DNA of 44,257 bases from UBA2279 sp041595875 (GCA_041595875.1 JBFHJN010000010.1:1-44257); one strand, 5' to 3'; positions 1 to 7,855 are shown, counted from the first letter of the stretch. Notes: a model not told the origin generated them from the letters alone. Translations and numbers: made by a program.

Positions 1-726
1 GCGTACCGCTGGACGATCATCGCCGCCGGGGTGCTCATGGCTTGCTCGGCGATCACAGCCCGCTCTATCACCCGGCTACCCAAGGTGGAGAGGAACCCGT
101 GGACGGCCTACTCCAAAGCTATCCGGGAGTTTCATTCATGGGGCCGGCTGGGGCGCCTTCTTGTTCCCGAGAGTCTTATCGCTCTGGGGGCGGGCCTCGT
201 TATGCCGTTTGTCGCCCTCTTCCTTAAGCACCGTCTTGGAGCGAGCGTGGAGTACATCGGCATGATCCAGGCCGTCAGCGCGATCATCATGGGGGTCGGA
301 GCCTTTCTCACCCCCGCGATCGCCCGGCGTTTTGGCCTTGCCGGCACAGTGGTCCTGACCGAGATGCTCTCGCTGCCCTTCCTTGTTGCAATCCCGCTGG
401 TGACATCGCTACCCGTGGTGGCCGGTCTGATGTGGGCCCGCGGTGCGTTGATGAACATGTCGTGGCCGATCTACAACCAGCTTTCCATGGAAGGACTGCC
501 ACCGGAGGACAAACCACTTGTCGCCGGGTGGATTCGGTTCGGGTGGAGCGTGGCCTGGCTTGCCGGTAGCGCGATAGGTGGCCGGATCATGGAGAGCTCA
601 TACACGCTCCCGTACTTCTTCACCGCGCTGCTCTACGCTCTGGGTGCGATTGCGACGTTCGTGTTGTTGCGGGGCATCCAGGCAGAGTCCGCTGGTGCGG
701 AATCGATCGACCGCGCCTCGGCCTGA
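1..726 (+). CDS. MFS transporter, C-terminal part (5' truncated by window edge)
   Basis: The open frame runs from base 1 without a start codon of its own to TGA at 724-726, giving 241 residues of a larger protein. It contains about six hydrophobic helices with short charged loops, which matches the second half of a 12-helix major facilitator superfamily permease. An amphipathic stretch around residues 35-50 looks like the central cytoplasmic loop. Loop charges such as the K-H-R segment after the helix near residue 75 and R-R at residue 100 fit the positive-inside pattern of MFS proteins. The substrate cannot be inferred; drug or sugar efflux are equally possible. The family call rests on topology and general sequence character, since the N-terminal signature motif lies outside the window. 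Confidence 0.7.
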   Translation, partial: AYRWTIIAAGVLMACSAITARSITRLPKVERNPWTAYSKAIREFHSWGRLGRLLVPESLIALGAGLVMPFVALFLKHRLGASVEYIGMIQAVSAIIMGVGAFLTPAIARRFGLAGTVVLTEMLSLPFLVAIPLVTSLPVVAGLMWARGALMNMSWPIYNQLSMEGLPPEDKPLVAGWIRFGWSVAWLAGSAIGGRIMESSYTLPYFFTALLYALGAIATFVLLRGIQAESAGAESIDRASA

Positions 727-873
727 TCGGCGGTGCGCGCCACGCCATGATCTGTGTCTGATTCGGATTGCACCGAATCGGATAAAGACACCTACGCACG
801 CTCATTCAATGCAGCTCTGTCCGGGGGGCCTGAGCTTCTGGCTTCACGGTGTCTTAGTACGGGGGGCGTTATC

Positions 874-1560
874 ATGGTCGACCACACCTCTTGGTCGAAC
901 TCGTCCTGGCTCTCGTCTCCAGGCTACTCGCAGGAGCGATTCATCGAGCGCATCGGGCTCGACCTACATGACGGTGCTGCGCAAGGAATCGCTTCGACAC
1001 TGCTCTGTCTATCTGAGCTCCGGCATCAGATCAAATCAGGCGTCAGCTCCGATGAAGCGTGTCTCCGCATCGACCGGTTGGAACAGGGGCTACGTTCGGT
1101 ACTGGGTGACTTATACTCGCTCATCTTGCAGCTCAGGCCTCCGGCACTCGAGATCCCCGGTACCGAACAGAAGATCCGTGCCTGGATATCTGACGTAGAC
1201 GATGTCTGCTCGCCGTCGATAGAGCTGGAGGTGGAAGGGGAGGAGCCCACACTCTCCCGATCCACGCAGATTGCGGTGCTACGTATCATCCAGGAAGCTG
1301 TAGCGAACGCCAGTCAACACGCAGATGCCCGACACGTCCGGGTGACTCTTCGGTTTGGAGAAGACGCCGTGGACCTTGTGATAGCCGATGACGGCGAAGG
1401 CGCGCATGAGACGACGCCCACACAGCACCGCGGCATCGGGATGGATGGCATCAGGTCACGCGCTCAATGGCTGGGAGGTGACGCAGCATTCGATCGGGCT
1501 CCTGGCGGTGCCAGAGTGTCGGTGAGAATCCCGGTATGGGAACCAGAGACAGACATATAG
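874..1560 (+). CDS. NarL-type sensor histidine kinase (soluble, HisKA_3)
   Basis: The 228-residue protein carries the dimerisation/phosphoacceptor motif LDLHDGAAQG, with the phosphorylated histidine at about residue 32. A HATPase_c domain follows: N-box IIQEAVANASQHA, G1-like ADDGEG and G2-like GIGMDGI. It has no transmembrane segment or sensor domain, so it probably senses a cytoplasmic signal or works with a partner. I chose ATG 874 because GGGGGGC stands 5 nt upstream. An in-frame GTG at 754 would add 40 residues with no clear ribosome site. The coding region overlaps the following response regulator by 25 nt, so the two are translationally coupled and form a two-component pair. The stimulus is unknown. 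Confidence 0.88.
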   Translation: MVDHTSWSNSSWLSSPGYSQERFIERIGLDLHDGAAQGIASTLLCLSELRHQIKSGVSSDEACLRIDRLEQGLRSVLGDLYSLILQLRPPALEIPGTEQKIRAWISDVDDVCSPSIELEVEGEEPTLSRSTQIAVLRIIQEAVANASQHADARHVRVTLRFGEDAVDLVIADDGEGAHETTPTQHRGIGMDGIRSRAQWLGGDAAFDRAPGGARVSVRIPVWEPETDI

Positions 1561-2225
1561 ACAACCCCGTACGCGTTGCTCTAGTGGACGATCATCCGTT
1601 GATGAGAGAGGCTCTACGTGTGGCACTCGCCGGGTCCACCAGGGTCGCGGTGGTGGGGGAGGCGAGCTGTGCCCGCGATGCGCTAGAGCTGTTGCGGAGC
1701 GTGGCCACTGACGTGGCTATCGTCGATTATGGCCTCCCGGACCTGAATGGTGCGCAACTCACGGCGAAGTTGCGTGAGTCTATGAGCACCCGGGTGCTCA
1801 TGTTCTCGTGCCACACCGCGCGTCCATACGTTCGCGAGGCCGTGAGAAGCGGGGTTGCCGGCTATCTCTCAAAGGCGGACACAGACGCGCAATCGTTGGT
1901 CGAAGCGGTGCTGGATGTCGCGTCAGGGCACCAGGTCTTCTCGGAAGAGGCACTGGTCTCGGTGACATCATGTGTCCGCGACCCCTTGAATCGCGTGGAC
2001 CAGATGACGGCCCGTGAGACCGAGGTGTGGCGCCTGATGGCGTGCGGCCTAAACAACAGGCAGATCGCTGAACGGCTGTTCATCACAGAGCGCACTGTCA
2101 AGTTCCATGTCAGTCACATACTCAGTAAGACCGATGTGTCGAGCCGATCCGCTGCCGTGGCATGCGCGTACACTTCAGGGCTCATGGGCCAAGAGGCCGA
2201 CTGTGTGAGTGCATCCGGGTCGTAG
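1536..2225 (+). CDS. NarL/FixJ-family response regulator
   Basis: This 229-residue protein has a receiver domain (residues about 12-130) with the acidic pair in VDDHP, phosphoacceptor Asp64 in IVDYGLPD, and the conserved Lys in LSKAD. A C-terminal LuxR-type helix-turn-helix (about 155-220) contains MTARETEVWRLMACG and the recognition-helix region ITERTVKFHVSHIL. It is expected to bind DNA as a dimer after phosphorylation by the kinase encoded immediately upstream, whose 3' end it overlaps. Target genes are not evident. The neighbouring MFS gene is on the same strand just upstream of the pair and is a possible co-transcribed partner. Confidence 0.92.
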   Translation: MGTRDRHIDNPVRVALVDDHPLMREALRVALAGSTRVAVVGEASCARDALELLRSVATDVAIVDYGLPDLNGAQLTAKLRESMSTRVLMFSCHTARPYVREAVRSGVAGYLSKADTDAQSLVEAVLDVASGHQVFSEEALVSVTSCVRDPLNRVDQMTARETEVWRLMACGLNNRQIAERLFITERTVKFHVSHILSKTDVSSRSAAVACAYTSGLMGQEADCVSASGS

Positions 2226-2277
2226 AACTCGATGCCGGGGTGTGCGGGTGCCGCCATGGGCTGCCGAGAAGGATGGA

Positions 2278-3603
2278 CTACGCGTCGTCGGCATCAGGGT
2301 CGTCGTCCTGGTCAGGGACAACGGCCGGGATAGATACCTTCTCGGGCGGAAGGACCGCTTCAGGCGCGGCCGATTCCTCCAGCGATGGTTCAGATGAAGG
2401 GGCCTCGGGAAGAGTGGTGCCGGTCTCAGGTGGTGGGACCAAGCCTTCATCCCCGGGCAGCGCTGATTCCTCGTCCGGCTGGTTGTCTACCAAGACAGCG
2501 AGTGATGCATCCAAGACGTACTCGACGTCCACGCCGGAGTCGTGGAAGCGGAAGCGATGCTCACCGTTCGGGAGCGCAGTCGTGTCCAGGTCGAACCCGT
2601 AGCAGCCACCGTCGGCATTCAAAGGGATAGGGATTCCGGCGTCGACCCCGTCGATATCGAGCACCAGTTGCTCCGGAAGACAGGCCTCCGGATCATCGAG
2701 CGCCAGGGACGATCCGGACCAGATGACGGTCTCATCGGCTGTGATCTCATACGCTCCGGGTGTGTCCGGCTTGAGCGCGACATCGAAGTGCACGATGCCA
2801 TCAAGTGGATAGGGTGCCGTCTCCGGCTCTACTGGAGCCGGGGTGTCAGGCTCCGTGGCCACCGGTTCTTCCACGGCGGCATCCTCCGGCTCAAGAGTGG
2901 CCGTGTCCTCTTCGGCCTCGAGCGTCGGAGACGTGTCCGGCGCCGGAGCATCCGGTGAGGGTGGAGTCACAGGGATCACCTGCAAGGCCAACTGACCCAT
3001 GTAGTCGCCGGCAGGGAGGCTCCATGAGGGACCTTCGCCGGGAGCGAAGATCCTGCACGCGATCACGCACTCTACAGAGCTCTCCGTGTCTTCGGGGAGG
3101 GTTCTCTCGGTGACAAGGACGGGTTCAGCCGACAGGCGTATCCATTCGCCCGACGTTGCGAGCACCCATAGCGGCACGTGTCGGGGCGTGACACCTTCGG
3201 CGCTCTCTGCCGTGGTCGTCGAGAGCGTCAGCTTGAAAGAGCCGCTGGTTCTCACTTGAAGCCGCATCGTCCCTTCCTGCCAGTCTGTGGAGTCCAGATC
3301 CACGGGTGTCGCCGAGAAGACGATGGGCTCGCCGATGAGTTCGACCTGAGCGGGGCTATCCGGGAGAGCGTAGTCTGGTTCATCCAGTGGCTCATCGGAC
3401 GGTGGTTGCTCCGCGTCCGTCTCATCCACCACGACCGGAGATGCTTGTTCTATATAGTCCTCAGGGCTGGTCGCGAGCGCGATCCGGGGGACCATGGTCG
3501 CGCTCACGCTGACAACGAGCAACAGCCGTGCGCAACGACCCAGCGAGATCGCAAGACGAGGTCGCAAGATGGTCCGGAGGTGTCTGCTCGGACGTGCCAT
3601 CAC
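2278..3603 (-). CDS. Secreted acidic, Pro/Glu-rich protein of unknown function
   Basis: The 441-residue product is not a family I recognise. An Arg-rich N-terminus and a hydrophobic segment (about residues 20-43, ending in ALA) look like a Sec signal peptide. The mature protein is strongly acidic. It has two folded-looking segments (about 80-215 and 270-370) joined by a linker rich in Pro, Glu, Thr and Ala, and ends in another acidic, Pro-rich low-complexity tail. Linkers of this kind are common in proteins spanning a cell wall. Four cysteines in two close pairs (CVIAC; later CLPEQ and GGCYG) could form disulfides. The GTG start at 3603 overlaps the stop of the upstream gene (GTGA), so it is the third gene of a translationally coupled operon with 3600-4550 and 4620-5360. 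I infer a surface-structure role from that context only. Confidence 0.6.
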   Translation of the reverse strand: MMARPSRHLRTILRPRLAISLGRCARLLLVVSVSATMVPRIALATSPEDYIEQASPVVVDETDAEQPPSDEPLDEPDYALPDSPAQVELIGEPIVFSATPVDLDSTDWQEGTMRLQVRTSGSFKLTLSTTTAESAEGVTPRHVPLWVLATSGEWIRLSAEPVLVTERTLPEDTESSVECVIACRIFAPGEGPSWSLPAGDYMGQLALQVIPVTPPSPDAPAPDTSPTLEAEEDTATLEPEDAAVEEPVATEPDTPAPVEPETAPYPLDGIVHFDVALKPDTPGAYEITADETVIWSGSSLALDDPEACLPEQLVLDIDGVDAGIPIPLNADGGCYGFDLDTTALPNGEHRFRFHDSGVDVEYVLDASLAVLVDNQPDEESALPGDEGLVPPPETGTTLPEAPSSEPSLEESAAPEAVLPPEKVSIPAVVPDQDDDPDADDA

Positions 3604-4550
3604 TGGATCATCTCGTCACGGGGGTCTGCAGGGGAGCGATGGATACGAAGAAGTGAGTGCGCAATGCCGACCATGCCGATCACGAGCACGCCGGAGGCTG
3701 CAGCGATGAGCCATGGCGAGATGATCCAGAATTCGCGCTCGGCCACGAACGGTTTCTCCAGGCCTGCGTCGGCCCAGAACCGTGCCGTGAACCGACCGAA
3801 TGCCGGGGTGTCGGTCCAGATACGCTCCACATCCAAAGAATCCTCGGGAAGGAGCGTGCATTCACCGATGGGCAGCCGTGCGATGACGGTCGCCCCCTTC
3901 AAGATATCAACGTAGCCTTCCATATTCAGATGGATGTTGCCGTTGTTGGCGATGGAGGCACGGACAGGCACAGCCTCACCGAAGTTGGTGGGCGGCACCT
4001 GGAGTTCTCGTAGGATGGCCTCCCGCACGAGTTCGTCGACTTGGTCCAGGGTCTGACCTTCGGCGCCGGGAGGGTAGACGATGGCGAGAAGCAGGGCGTT
4101 CATTTGAAGAACTGTGGGAGTGCTTCCGGGAGCCACCTCTGTGGGTGTCCCAAGCACCTGGACATACGTGCAGTACGTTCCGTAGTCAGTCGTCTCCGGG
4201 GCGTTGATCATGATGCTGACACGGCGGTTCTCGCCGGGCTGGACGATGGGGTTCTCGCCAAAGGAGATCTCAAGCCACGCTCCGCATGCATGGAACGCCT
4301 CGGCGTCTCTTGCATCCACGGCGTAGGCCTTGCCAGAGGAGTCCCGCGCGAAGTCCCATGACGCCACGTCGATCTGCATGGGCGTATCACCGTTGTTCAG
4401 CACCGTGACGGAGGTCTCGTAGCTTTCTCCCGGAGCGATGAATATCTCCACTTTGCTCGGGATGACGGCCAGATCCGCATATGCGGTCCCCGGTAGAGCC
4501 ACCAGGAACAACAAGCATGCGATCGAGACCAGTAAGGTCTGTCTTCTCAA
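3600..4550 (-). CDS. Secreted/membrane-anchored protein with PapD-chaperone-like Ig domain
   Basis: With the TTG start at 4550 the protein has 316 residues. It begins with a signal peptide (RRQTLLVSIA... to about residue 26, ending AYA). A beta-rich domain follows that resembles the N-terminal Ig fold of periplasmic pilus chaperones: LAVIPSKVEIFIAPGES, then ETSVTVLNNGDTP. A second beta domain follows, with a single transmembrane helix near the C-terminus (WLIAAASGVLVIGMVGIAH) and a short basic tail. Gram-positive WxL-associated surface proteins have a similar layout (Ig-like, Ig-like, C-terminal helix). I chose TTG because GGAGGAGG lies 7 nt upstream (4558-4565). The in-frame upstream extension to 4610 runs through the hairpin at 4572-4601 and adds a charged, non-signal stretch. 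It lies between two other secreted-protein genes on the same strand. Confidence 0.68.
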   Translation of the reverse strand: MRRQTLLVSIACLLFLVALPGTAYADLAVIPSKVEIFIAPGESYETSVTVLNNGDTPMQIDVASWDFARDSSGKAYAVDARDAEAFHACGAWLEISFGENPIVQPGENRRVSIMINAPETTDYGTYCTYVQVLGTPTEVAPGSTPTVLQMNALLLAIVYPPGAEGQTLDQVDELVREAILRELQVPPTNFGEAVPVRASIANNGNIHLNMEGYVDILKGATVIARLPIGECTLLPEDSLDVERIWTDTPAFGRFTARFWADAGLEKPFVAEREFWIISPWLIAAASGVLVIGMVGIAHSLLRIHRSPADPRDEMIQ

Positions 4551-4557
4551 CGCCCTA

Positions 4558-4565
4558 CCTCCTCC
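4558..4565 (-). promoter_or_regulatory. Shine-Dalgarno that decides a TTG start
   Basis: On the minus strand GGAGGAGG occurs 7 nt before TTG at 4550. It is the strongest ribosome site in the neighbourhood and sits just below the 13-bp hairpin at 4572-4601, so this internal gene is probably initiated independently of the gene before it. Confidence 0.7.
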
Positions 4566-4571
4566 ACGCCA

Positions 4572-4601
4572 GATCCCGGGCGGCTGGCGCCGCCCGGGAT
4601 C
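4572..4601 (-). terminator. Perfect 13-bp intercistronic hairpin
   Basis: GATCCCGGGCGGC and GCCGCCCGGGATC form a perfect 13-bp stem around the tetraloop TGGC (plus-strand sense). It lies between the stop of the first secreted gene (4620) and the ribosome site of the second (4558-4565), and no U-tract follows it. It is therefore more likely an RNA-stabilising or partial-termination element that raises expression of the first gene over the next two than a full terminator. Confidence 0.65.
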
Positions 4602-4619
4602 TTCGAACACCTGAGGCGT

Positions 4620-5360
4620 CTAGATCTGCCATACGGAGAACATCACCCAGCCGGCGTACATGCCAGCCTCGTTCTGCCAATCAGGCTTATCCACGGAGAG
4701 CATGATCTCCTCTGTGGTCACACAGTCCGGCGGAACCGCGTGCGGGGCACTTATGAACATGTTCCCCACGTCCTCGCCGTCCACATGGACCTTGAGCGGC
4801 AACGGCGTGGCCAGGCCTGTGCCATCCTCCCACGCGCGTCCACCCGCGTCATCGCACCAAACGGGCATGAGGCCTCGTCCGGTGTAGACGCTCTTGACGT
4901 ACTCGTCGTTGCTCATGACCTTGAGGAACCCGACGTCGGTGCCATCGAGACCCTGGGGGTCTTCATAGCCCTCGACAGGGCTGGTGTTGCCCAGGTAGAA
5001 GCTGCACTTCGGAGCACCCGCAGCGTCATACAGACCCACCGACAACGAGTGGACGATGTCCACGTACACGGGAACCTGGAAGCAGATACCCAACTCGTCG
5101 TTGTTGTGGATCATGTCCCTGGGAGCGTCGCATGAAGTGACAAGACATGGGCCGGTCCTTACGATCGGCATGAAGCAACAGGTCCCGGTCCTGAGAGTCT
5201 CATTCTCTGTGAGTTCGATGATCTCCAGGTCCTGCGGGAGCTCTGCAGGGATCTCCAGCTGATCGATCCCCTCCATGTCCGGTACGGTTGCCAACGCCGG
5301 TGTTACCGCCATCATCAGAGCAAGAGCCGTCACAAGTACGAACACGATTGATTTCTTCAC
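4620..5360 (-). CDS. Secreted cysteine-containing protein of unknown function
   Basis: The first gene of the three-gene secreted operon encodes 246 residues from GTG 5360. GGAGGAGG lies 8 nt upstream; an in-frame GTG at 5369 lies inside that ribosome site. Residues 1-25 (VKKSIVFVLVTALALMMAV...ALA) form a classical signal peptide. The mature part is acidic and has about nine cysteines, several close together (TCCFM, GPCLVTSC), suggesting disulfides or a metal site. It recalls small secreted structural subunits but I recognise no family. The C-terminus ends in an aromatic/hydrophobic strand (GWVMFSVWQI), which could be a polymerisation or anchoring strand. The strong ribosome site, long structured leader and hairpin after the gene suggest it is the most abundant product of the operon, as expected for a structural subunit. 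That role is inference. Confidence 0.65.
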   Translation of the reverse strand: MKKSIVFVLVTALALMMAVTPALATVPDMEGIDQLEIPAELPQDLEIIELTENETLRTGTCCFMPIVRTGPCLVTSCDAPRDMIHNNDELGICFQVPVYVDIVHSLSVGLYDAAGAPKCSFYLGNTSPVEGYEDPQGLDGTDVGFLKVMSNDEYVKSVYTGRGLMPVWCDDAGGRAWEDGTGLATPLPLKVHVDGEDVGNMFISAPHAVPPDCVTTEEIMLSVDKPDWQNEAGMYAGWVMFSVWQI

Positions 5361-5487
5361 TTGTAGCACCTCCTCCCTTACGTGCGGTCATTCCGCACGG
5401 TATTTCGCTCTGTCTTTGCGTGAGCCGCAGAGACAGATGCGCACCCTTCATCTTGCTCACCTGCCACGTTTATCGCGCCGTCCCCCC
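5361..5487 (-). promoter_or_regulatory. Structured 5' leader of the secreted operon
   Basis: Between the proposed transcription start (about 5487) and GTG 5360 lie about 125 nt containing two clear hairpins and a weaker one. At 5409-5437, TCTGTCTTTGCG and CGCAGAGACAGA form a 12-bp stem (one G-T pair) with loop TGAGC. At 5382-5398, GTGCGG and CCGCAC form a 6-bp stem with loop TCATT, next to the ribosome site. The weaker 5-bp hairpin lies just upstream of these. Such a leader could be a riboswitch, protein-binding site or mRNA stabiliser. It does not match any riboswitch consensus I know. Confidence 0.45.
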
Positions 5488-5493
5488 GGATGG

Positions 5494-5499
5494 ATTTTA
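5494..5499 (-). promoter_or_regulatory. -10 element of the secreted operon promoter
   Basis: TAAAAT on the minus strand is a near-consensus sigma-70-type -10 hexamer. No good -35 hexamer is visible at 16-18 nt, so the promoter may need an activator. The palindrome at 5525-5542 lies just upstream of the expected -35 position. Confidence 0.4.
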
Positions 5500-5524
5500 G
5501 GCTGCACTTATGACCGTGCGGATA

Positions 5525-5542
5525 CCTGTACGGACGTACAGG
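5525..5542. promoter_or_regulatory. Palindrome CCTGTAC-GGAC-GTACAGG in divergent promoter region
   Basis: A perfect 7-bp inverted repeat with a 4-nt spacer lies between the divergent promoters of the secreted operon (-) and the HAD gene (+). Its size and position suit a dimeric regulator that could affect both directions. The regulator is unknown. Confidence 0.5.
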
Positions 5543-5559
5543 CGGGTCAGGCCTGGTGG

Positions 5560-5565
5560 TAGTAT
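5560..5565 (+). promoter_or_regulatory. -10 element TAGTAT for a probable leaderless mRNA
   Basis: TAGTAT ends 6 nt before the GTG at 5572, so transcription would begin at or next to the start codon. There is no Shine-Dalgarno sequence before that GTG. This TANNNT-to-start spacing is the pattern of leaderless genes in actinobacteria. Confidence 0.45.
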
Positions 5566-5571
5566 GGACGC

Positions 5572-6273
5572 GTGAAGAAGAACCCATCGCATCCACTCAG
5601 TGAACCGTTGAGGATGGCCGGAGTGACGGCCGTTCTCTTTGATTTGGACGGGACCCTGATCAACACCATCGACCACATCCTCGCGTCGTTCAGGCATGCT
5701 ACGGAGACGGTGCTGGGCCGGTCCCTCTCGGATGAGATCTTGATGCACAACGTGGGGATCCCCCTCAAGGCGCAGATGTTCGAGTTCACGGACGACCCTG
5801 AGATCGCCGAGAAGCTCTTGCAGGAGTACCGCACCTTCAACCACGCGTGTCATGACGAGATGGCGAAGCTGTATCCCGGCACCCGGGAGGTGCTGGCGCA
5901 GATCCAGTCGCGCAAGATACCGATGGGGATCGTCACATCCAAAGGCACGCCGATGGCCAGGCGTGGAATCGAACTGTTCTCCCTTGCGGAGTACTTCAAG
6001 GTGATCGTCACGGCAGACGATGTGGTCAGGCACAAACCCGACCCGTATCCGGTCGTTCACGCCGCTGAGCTTCTGGCCGTTTCGCCTCAAGAGTGTGTTT
6101 TCGTAGGCGACAGCCCGCATGACGTCGAGGCAGGTCGTGCGGCCGGCGCACACACGGTGGCCATCACCTGGGGGGTCTCTGATGCCGACCGCCTCAGAGC
6201 GGCAGGGCCGGACTTCATGATCGACGACATCGCCGAGCTGCCGGCCCTCCTTTTCGCGGGACCATCTCTCTAG
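5572..6273 (+). CDS. HAD-superfamily phosphatase (Gph/PpaX-like)
   Basis: The 233-residue cytoplasmic enzyme has all four HAD motifs: I, FDLDGTL with nucleophile Asp24 and acid/base Asp26; II, Thr/Ser in GIVTSKG; III, Lys in RHKPDP; and IV, GDSPHD. The cap inserted after motif I contains LQEYRTFNHACHDE, resembling the pyrophosphatase PpaX and phosphoglycolate phosphatase groups. It probably hydrolyses a small phosphate ester or pyrophosphate, with Mg2+ bound by the motif I and IV aspartates. The exact substrate cannot be assigned. GTG 5572 is preferred because a -10 element stands 6 nt upstream (leaderless start). An internal ATG at 5614 would leave only nine residues before the nucleophile and would lie far from that promoter. 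Confidence 0.85.
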   Translation: MKKNPSHPLSEPLRMAGVTAVLFDLDGTLINTIDHILASFRHATETVLGRSLSDEILMHNVGIPLKAQMFEFTDDPEIAEKLLQEYRTFNHACHDEMAKLYPGTREVLAQIQSRKIPMGIVTSKGTPMARRGIELFSLAEYFKVIVTADDVVRHKPDPYPVVHAAELLAVSPQECVFVGDSPHDVEAGRAAGAHTVAITWGVSDADRLRAAGPDFMIDDIAELPALLFAGPSL

Positions 6274-6293
6274 CGGGACAACGATCGTGCTCG

Positions 6294-6321
6294 TTGACTC
6301 CAGCTGAGCCTGGGGTACACA
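6294..6321 (+). promoter_or_regulatory. Promoter of the MacA/MacB-like operon
   Basis: TTGACT (6294-6299) and TACACA (6316-6321) are separated by 16 nt. Transcription would start near 6328, about 30 nt before the GTG start at 6359, with AAGGAGGG at 6347-6354 as ribosome site. Confidence 0.5.
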
Positions 6322-6358
6322 TGGATGAGTGGGTCTTGGGTCGGACAAGGAGGGTGCT

Positions 6359-7852
6359 GTGTCCAAAGGCAAGGTCATCGCCGCTGTCGTAGCCGTCGTG
6401 CTTGTTGCGGGTGTTGGCGTGGCGATCGCCATCAACGCCCGGAGCGGCGGAGTAGAAGTGAGCGTGGAGAACGCAACAAGGGGCGCGCTCGCGCTCACGG
6501 TCACCGCTTCCGGAGAGGTCGAGGCGGACACGGAGGGTGATATCTACCCGCCGACCGCGACGACCATCGAGAGCATCGTGGTGACCGAGGGACAGACGGT
6601 GAAGAAGGGCGATCTTATCGCCACTCTTGATACGGCTCCCTTAGAAGTCCAGGTCGCGCAGGCCCAGGCGGCCTATGAAGGGGCTCTTGCGCAGGCCGAC
6701 GCCGTGCGAGAGACGGCGCCGTCCTCCGCCGATAAGGACGCCGCCAGCGCTGCGGTGAATGCCGCTTATTCGGCCTACGCCGCGGCCCTGGCCCAGTACG
6801 AGGCCGTCAAAGAGGCGGTGCCCTCGCAGGAGGCGATCGACCTCGCGCAGTCAGAGGTCGACCAGGCGCAGCTGGATTACGAGGCCGCGCTCCAGGTCTA
6901 TCAGGACTTCATACTCGCCAACCCGGCTCCGCGAGACGCGGTAGCCGAGGCGACGCTGGCCGTCCTCGGTGCTGTGCGTGATCAGATGTACGCGAACCTT
7001 CTTTCGGCGCAGGCGACCCTGGCCCAGCTGCTGGCGGCGCAGGACAACACCGCCGCGGAGGCTGCCGCCAAGGCGGCAAAGGACCAGGCCTGGGCCGGAT
7101 ACCTTGCTGCGCTTGCGCAGCAGTCCGCGCTCGAGAAAGCGTCGGATACGGGGGCCGCCCGGTCTTCGGCGGACTCGGCGGTAGACGTCGCCCGACTCGC
7201 CCTCGACCTAGCGATAGAGAATCTTGGGAAGGCCGAACTGCGCGCCCCCATGGATGGGACGGTCGTCTTCAATTCGGCGGCAGGAAGCCTGTCCGCGCTT
7301 GGCGGCAGCTCCTCAGAGGGAAAGCCCGCAGTGGGCTCCTCGGTCACCCCGGCGAGCCCTCCGTTCAGCGTGGTCGTATTCGACCAGGTGGTGTTCACTG
7401 CGCTGGTGGACGAGGCTGACATCTCGAAGATAGAGGAAGGGCAGCCGGTCTTCATCACGCTGGACGCGATCGTCGGCGAGGTCTTTGAGACCACCGTCGA
7501 GCGTGTGGAGAGGACGTCCTCCCTCACGCCCACCGGGGGCACGGCGTTTCCCGTGCTCATGCGGCTGAAGGACGTGGGAGAACGCGCGCTTCTCGGCATG
7601 AATGGTTCAGTGGATATCGAGATCAGCTCGATCGATGACGCGATCTCGGTGCCCGTGGAGTCGGTGCTCGATGACGGCGACGGTAGCCACGTCTTCGTGG
7701 TGCGTGACGGCCGGGCGGTACGGGTGAACGTGAAGACGGGCACGCTGACCGACACCCGTGCCCAGATACTCACCGGCGTTGCGGCGGATGACGAGGTCGT
7801 CATCAGCGGCCTGACCGAGCTTGAAGATGGCGTGACGGTGAAGGTGAAATAG
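6359..7852 (+). CDS. Membrane-fusion (HlyD/MacA-like) periplasmic adaptor protein
   Basis: The 497-residue protein begins at GTG 6359 (AAGGAGGG 4 nt upstream) with an N-terminal membrane anchor (residues about 5-25). A first biotinyl/lipoyl-like half contains VTASGEVEADTEGDIYP and VVTEGQTVKKGDLIATLD. A very long Ala/Gln/Asp-rich coiled-coil hairpin (about 95-300) follows, and then the second lipoyl half (LRAPMDGTVVFN). Beta-barrel and membrane-proximal domains complete the protein (VESVLDDGDGSHVFVVRDGRAVRVNVKTG). It should link the MacB-like permease encoded two genes downstream to extracytoplasmic substrate. In Gram-negative cells such adaptors join an outer-membrane channel. In Gram-positive relatives they act with the ABC permease alone, which is the likely case if this organism is monoderm. 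Substrates of such systems include peptides, lipids and macrolides; none can be assigned here. Confidence 0.88.
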   Translation: MSKGKVIAAVVAVVLVAGVGVAIAINARSGGVEVSVENATRGALALTVTASGEVEADTEGDIYPPTATTIESIVVTEGQTVKKGDLIATLDTAPLEVQVAQAQAAYEGALAQADAVRETAPSSADKDAASAAVNAAYSAYAAALAQYEAVKEAVPSQEAIDLAQSEVDQAQLDYEAALQVYQDFILANPAPRDAVAEATLAVLGAVRDQMYANLLSAQATLAQLLAAQDNTAAEAAAKAAKDQAWAGYLAALAQQSALEKASDTGAARSSADSAVDVARLALDLAIENLGKAELRAPMDGTVVFNSAAGSLSALGGSSSEGKPAVGSSVTPASPPFSVVVFDQVVFTALVDEADISKIEEGQPVFITLDAIVGEVFETTVERVERTSSLTPTGGTAFPVLMRLKDVGERALLGMNGSVDIEISSIDDAISVPVESVLDDGDGSHVFVVRDGRAVRVNVKTGTLTDTRAQILTGVAADDEVVISGLTELEDGVTVKVK

Positions 7853-7855
7853 CCT

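Noticed and set aside
5361..5487. c-di-GMP-I riboswitch in the secreted-operon leader
   Set aside because: Only ACGCAAAG matches. The paired tetraloop receptor and the 3' GUUGCC segment of that riboswitch are absent.
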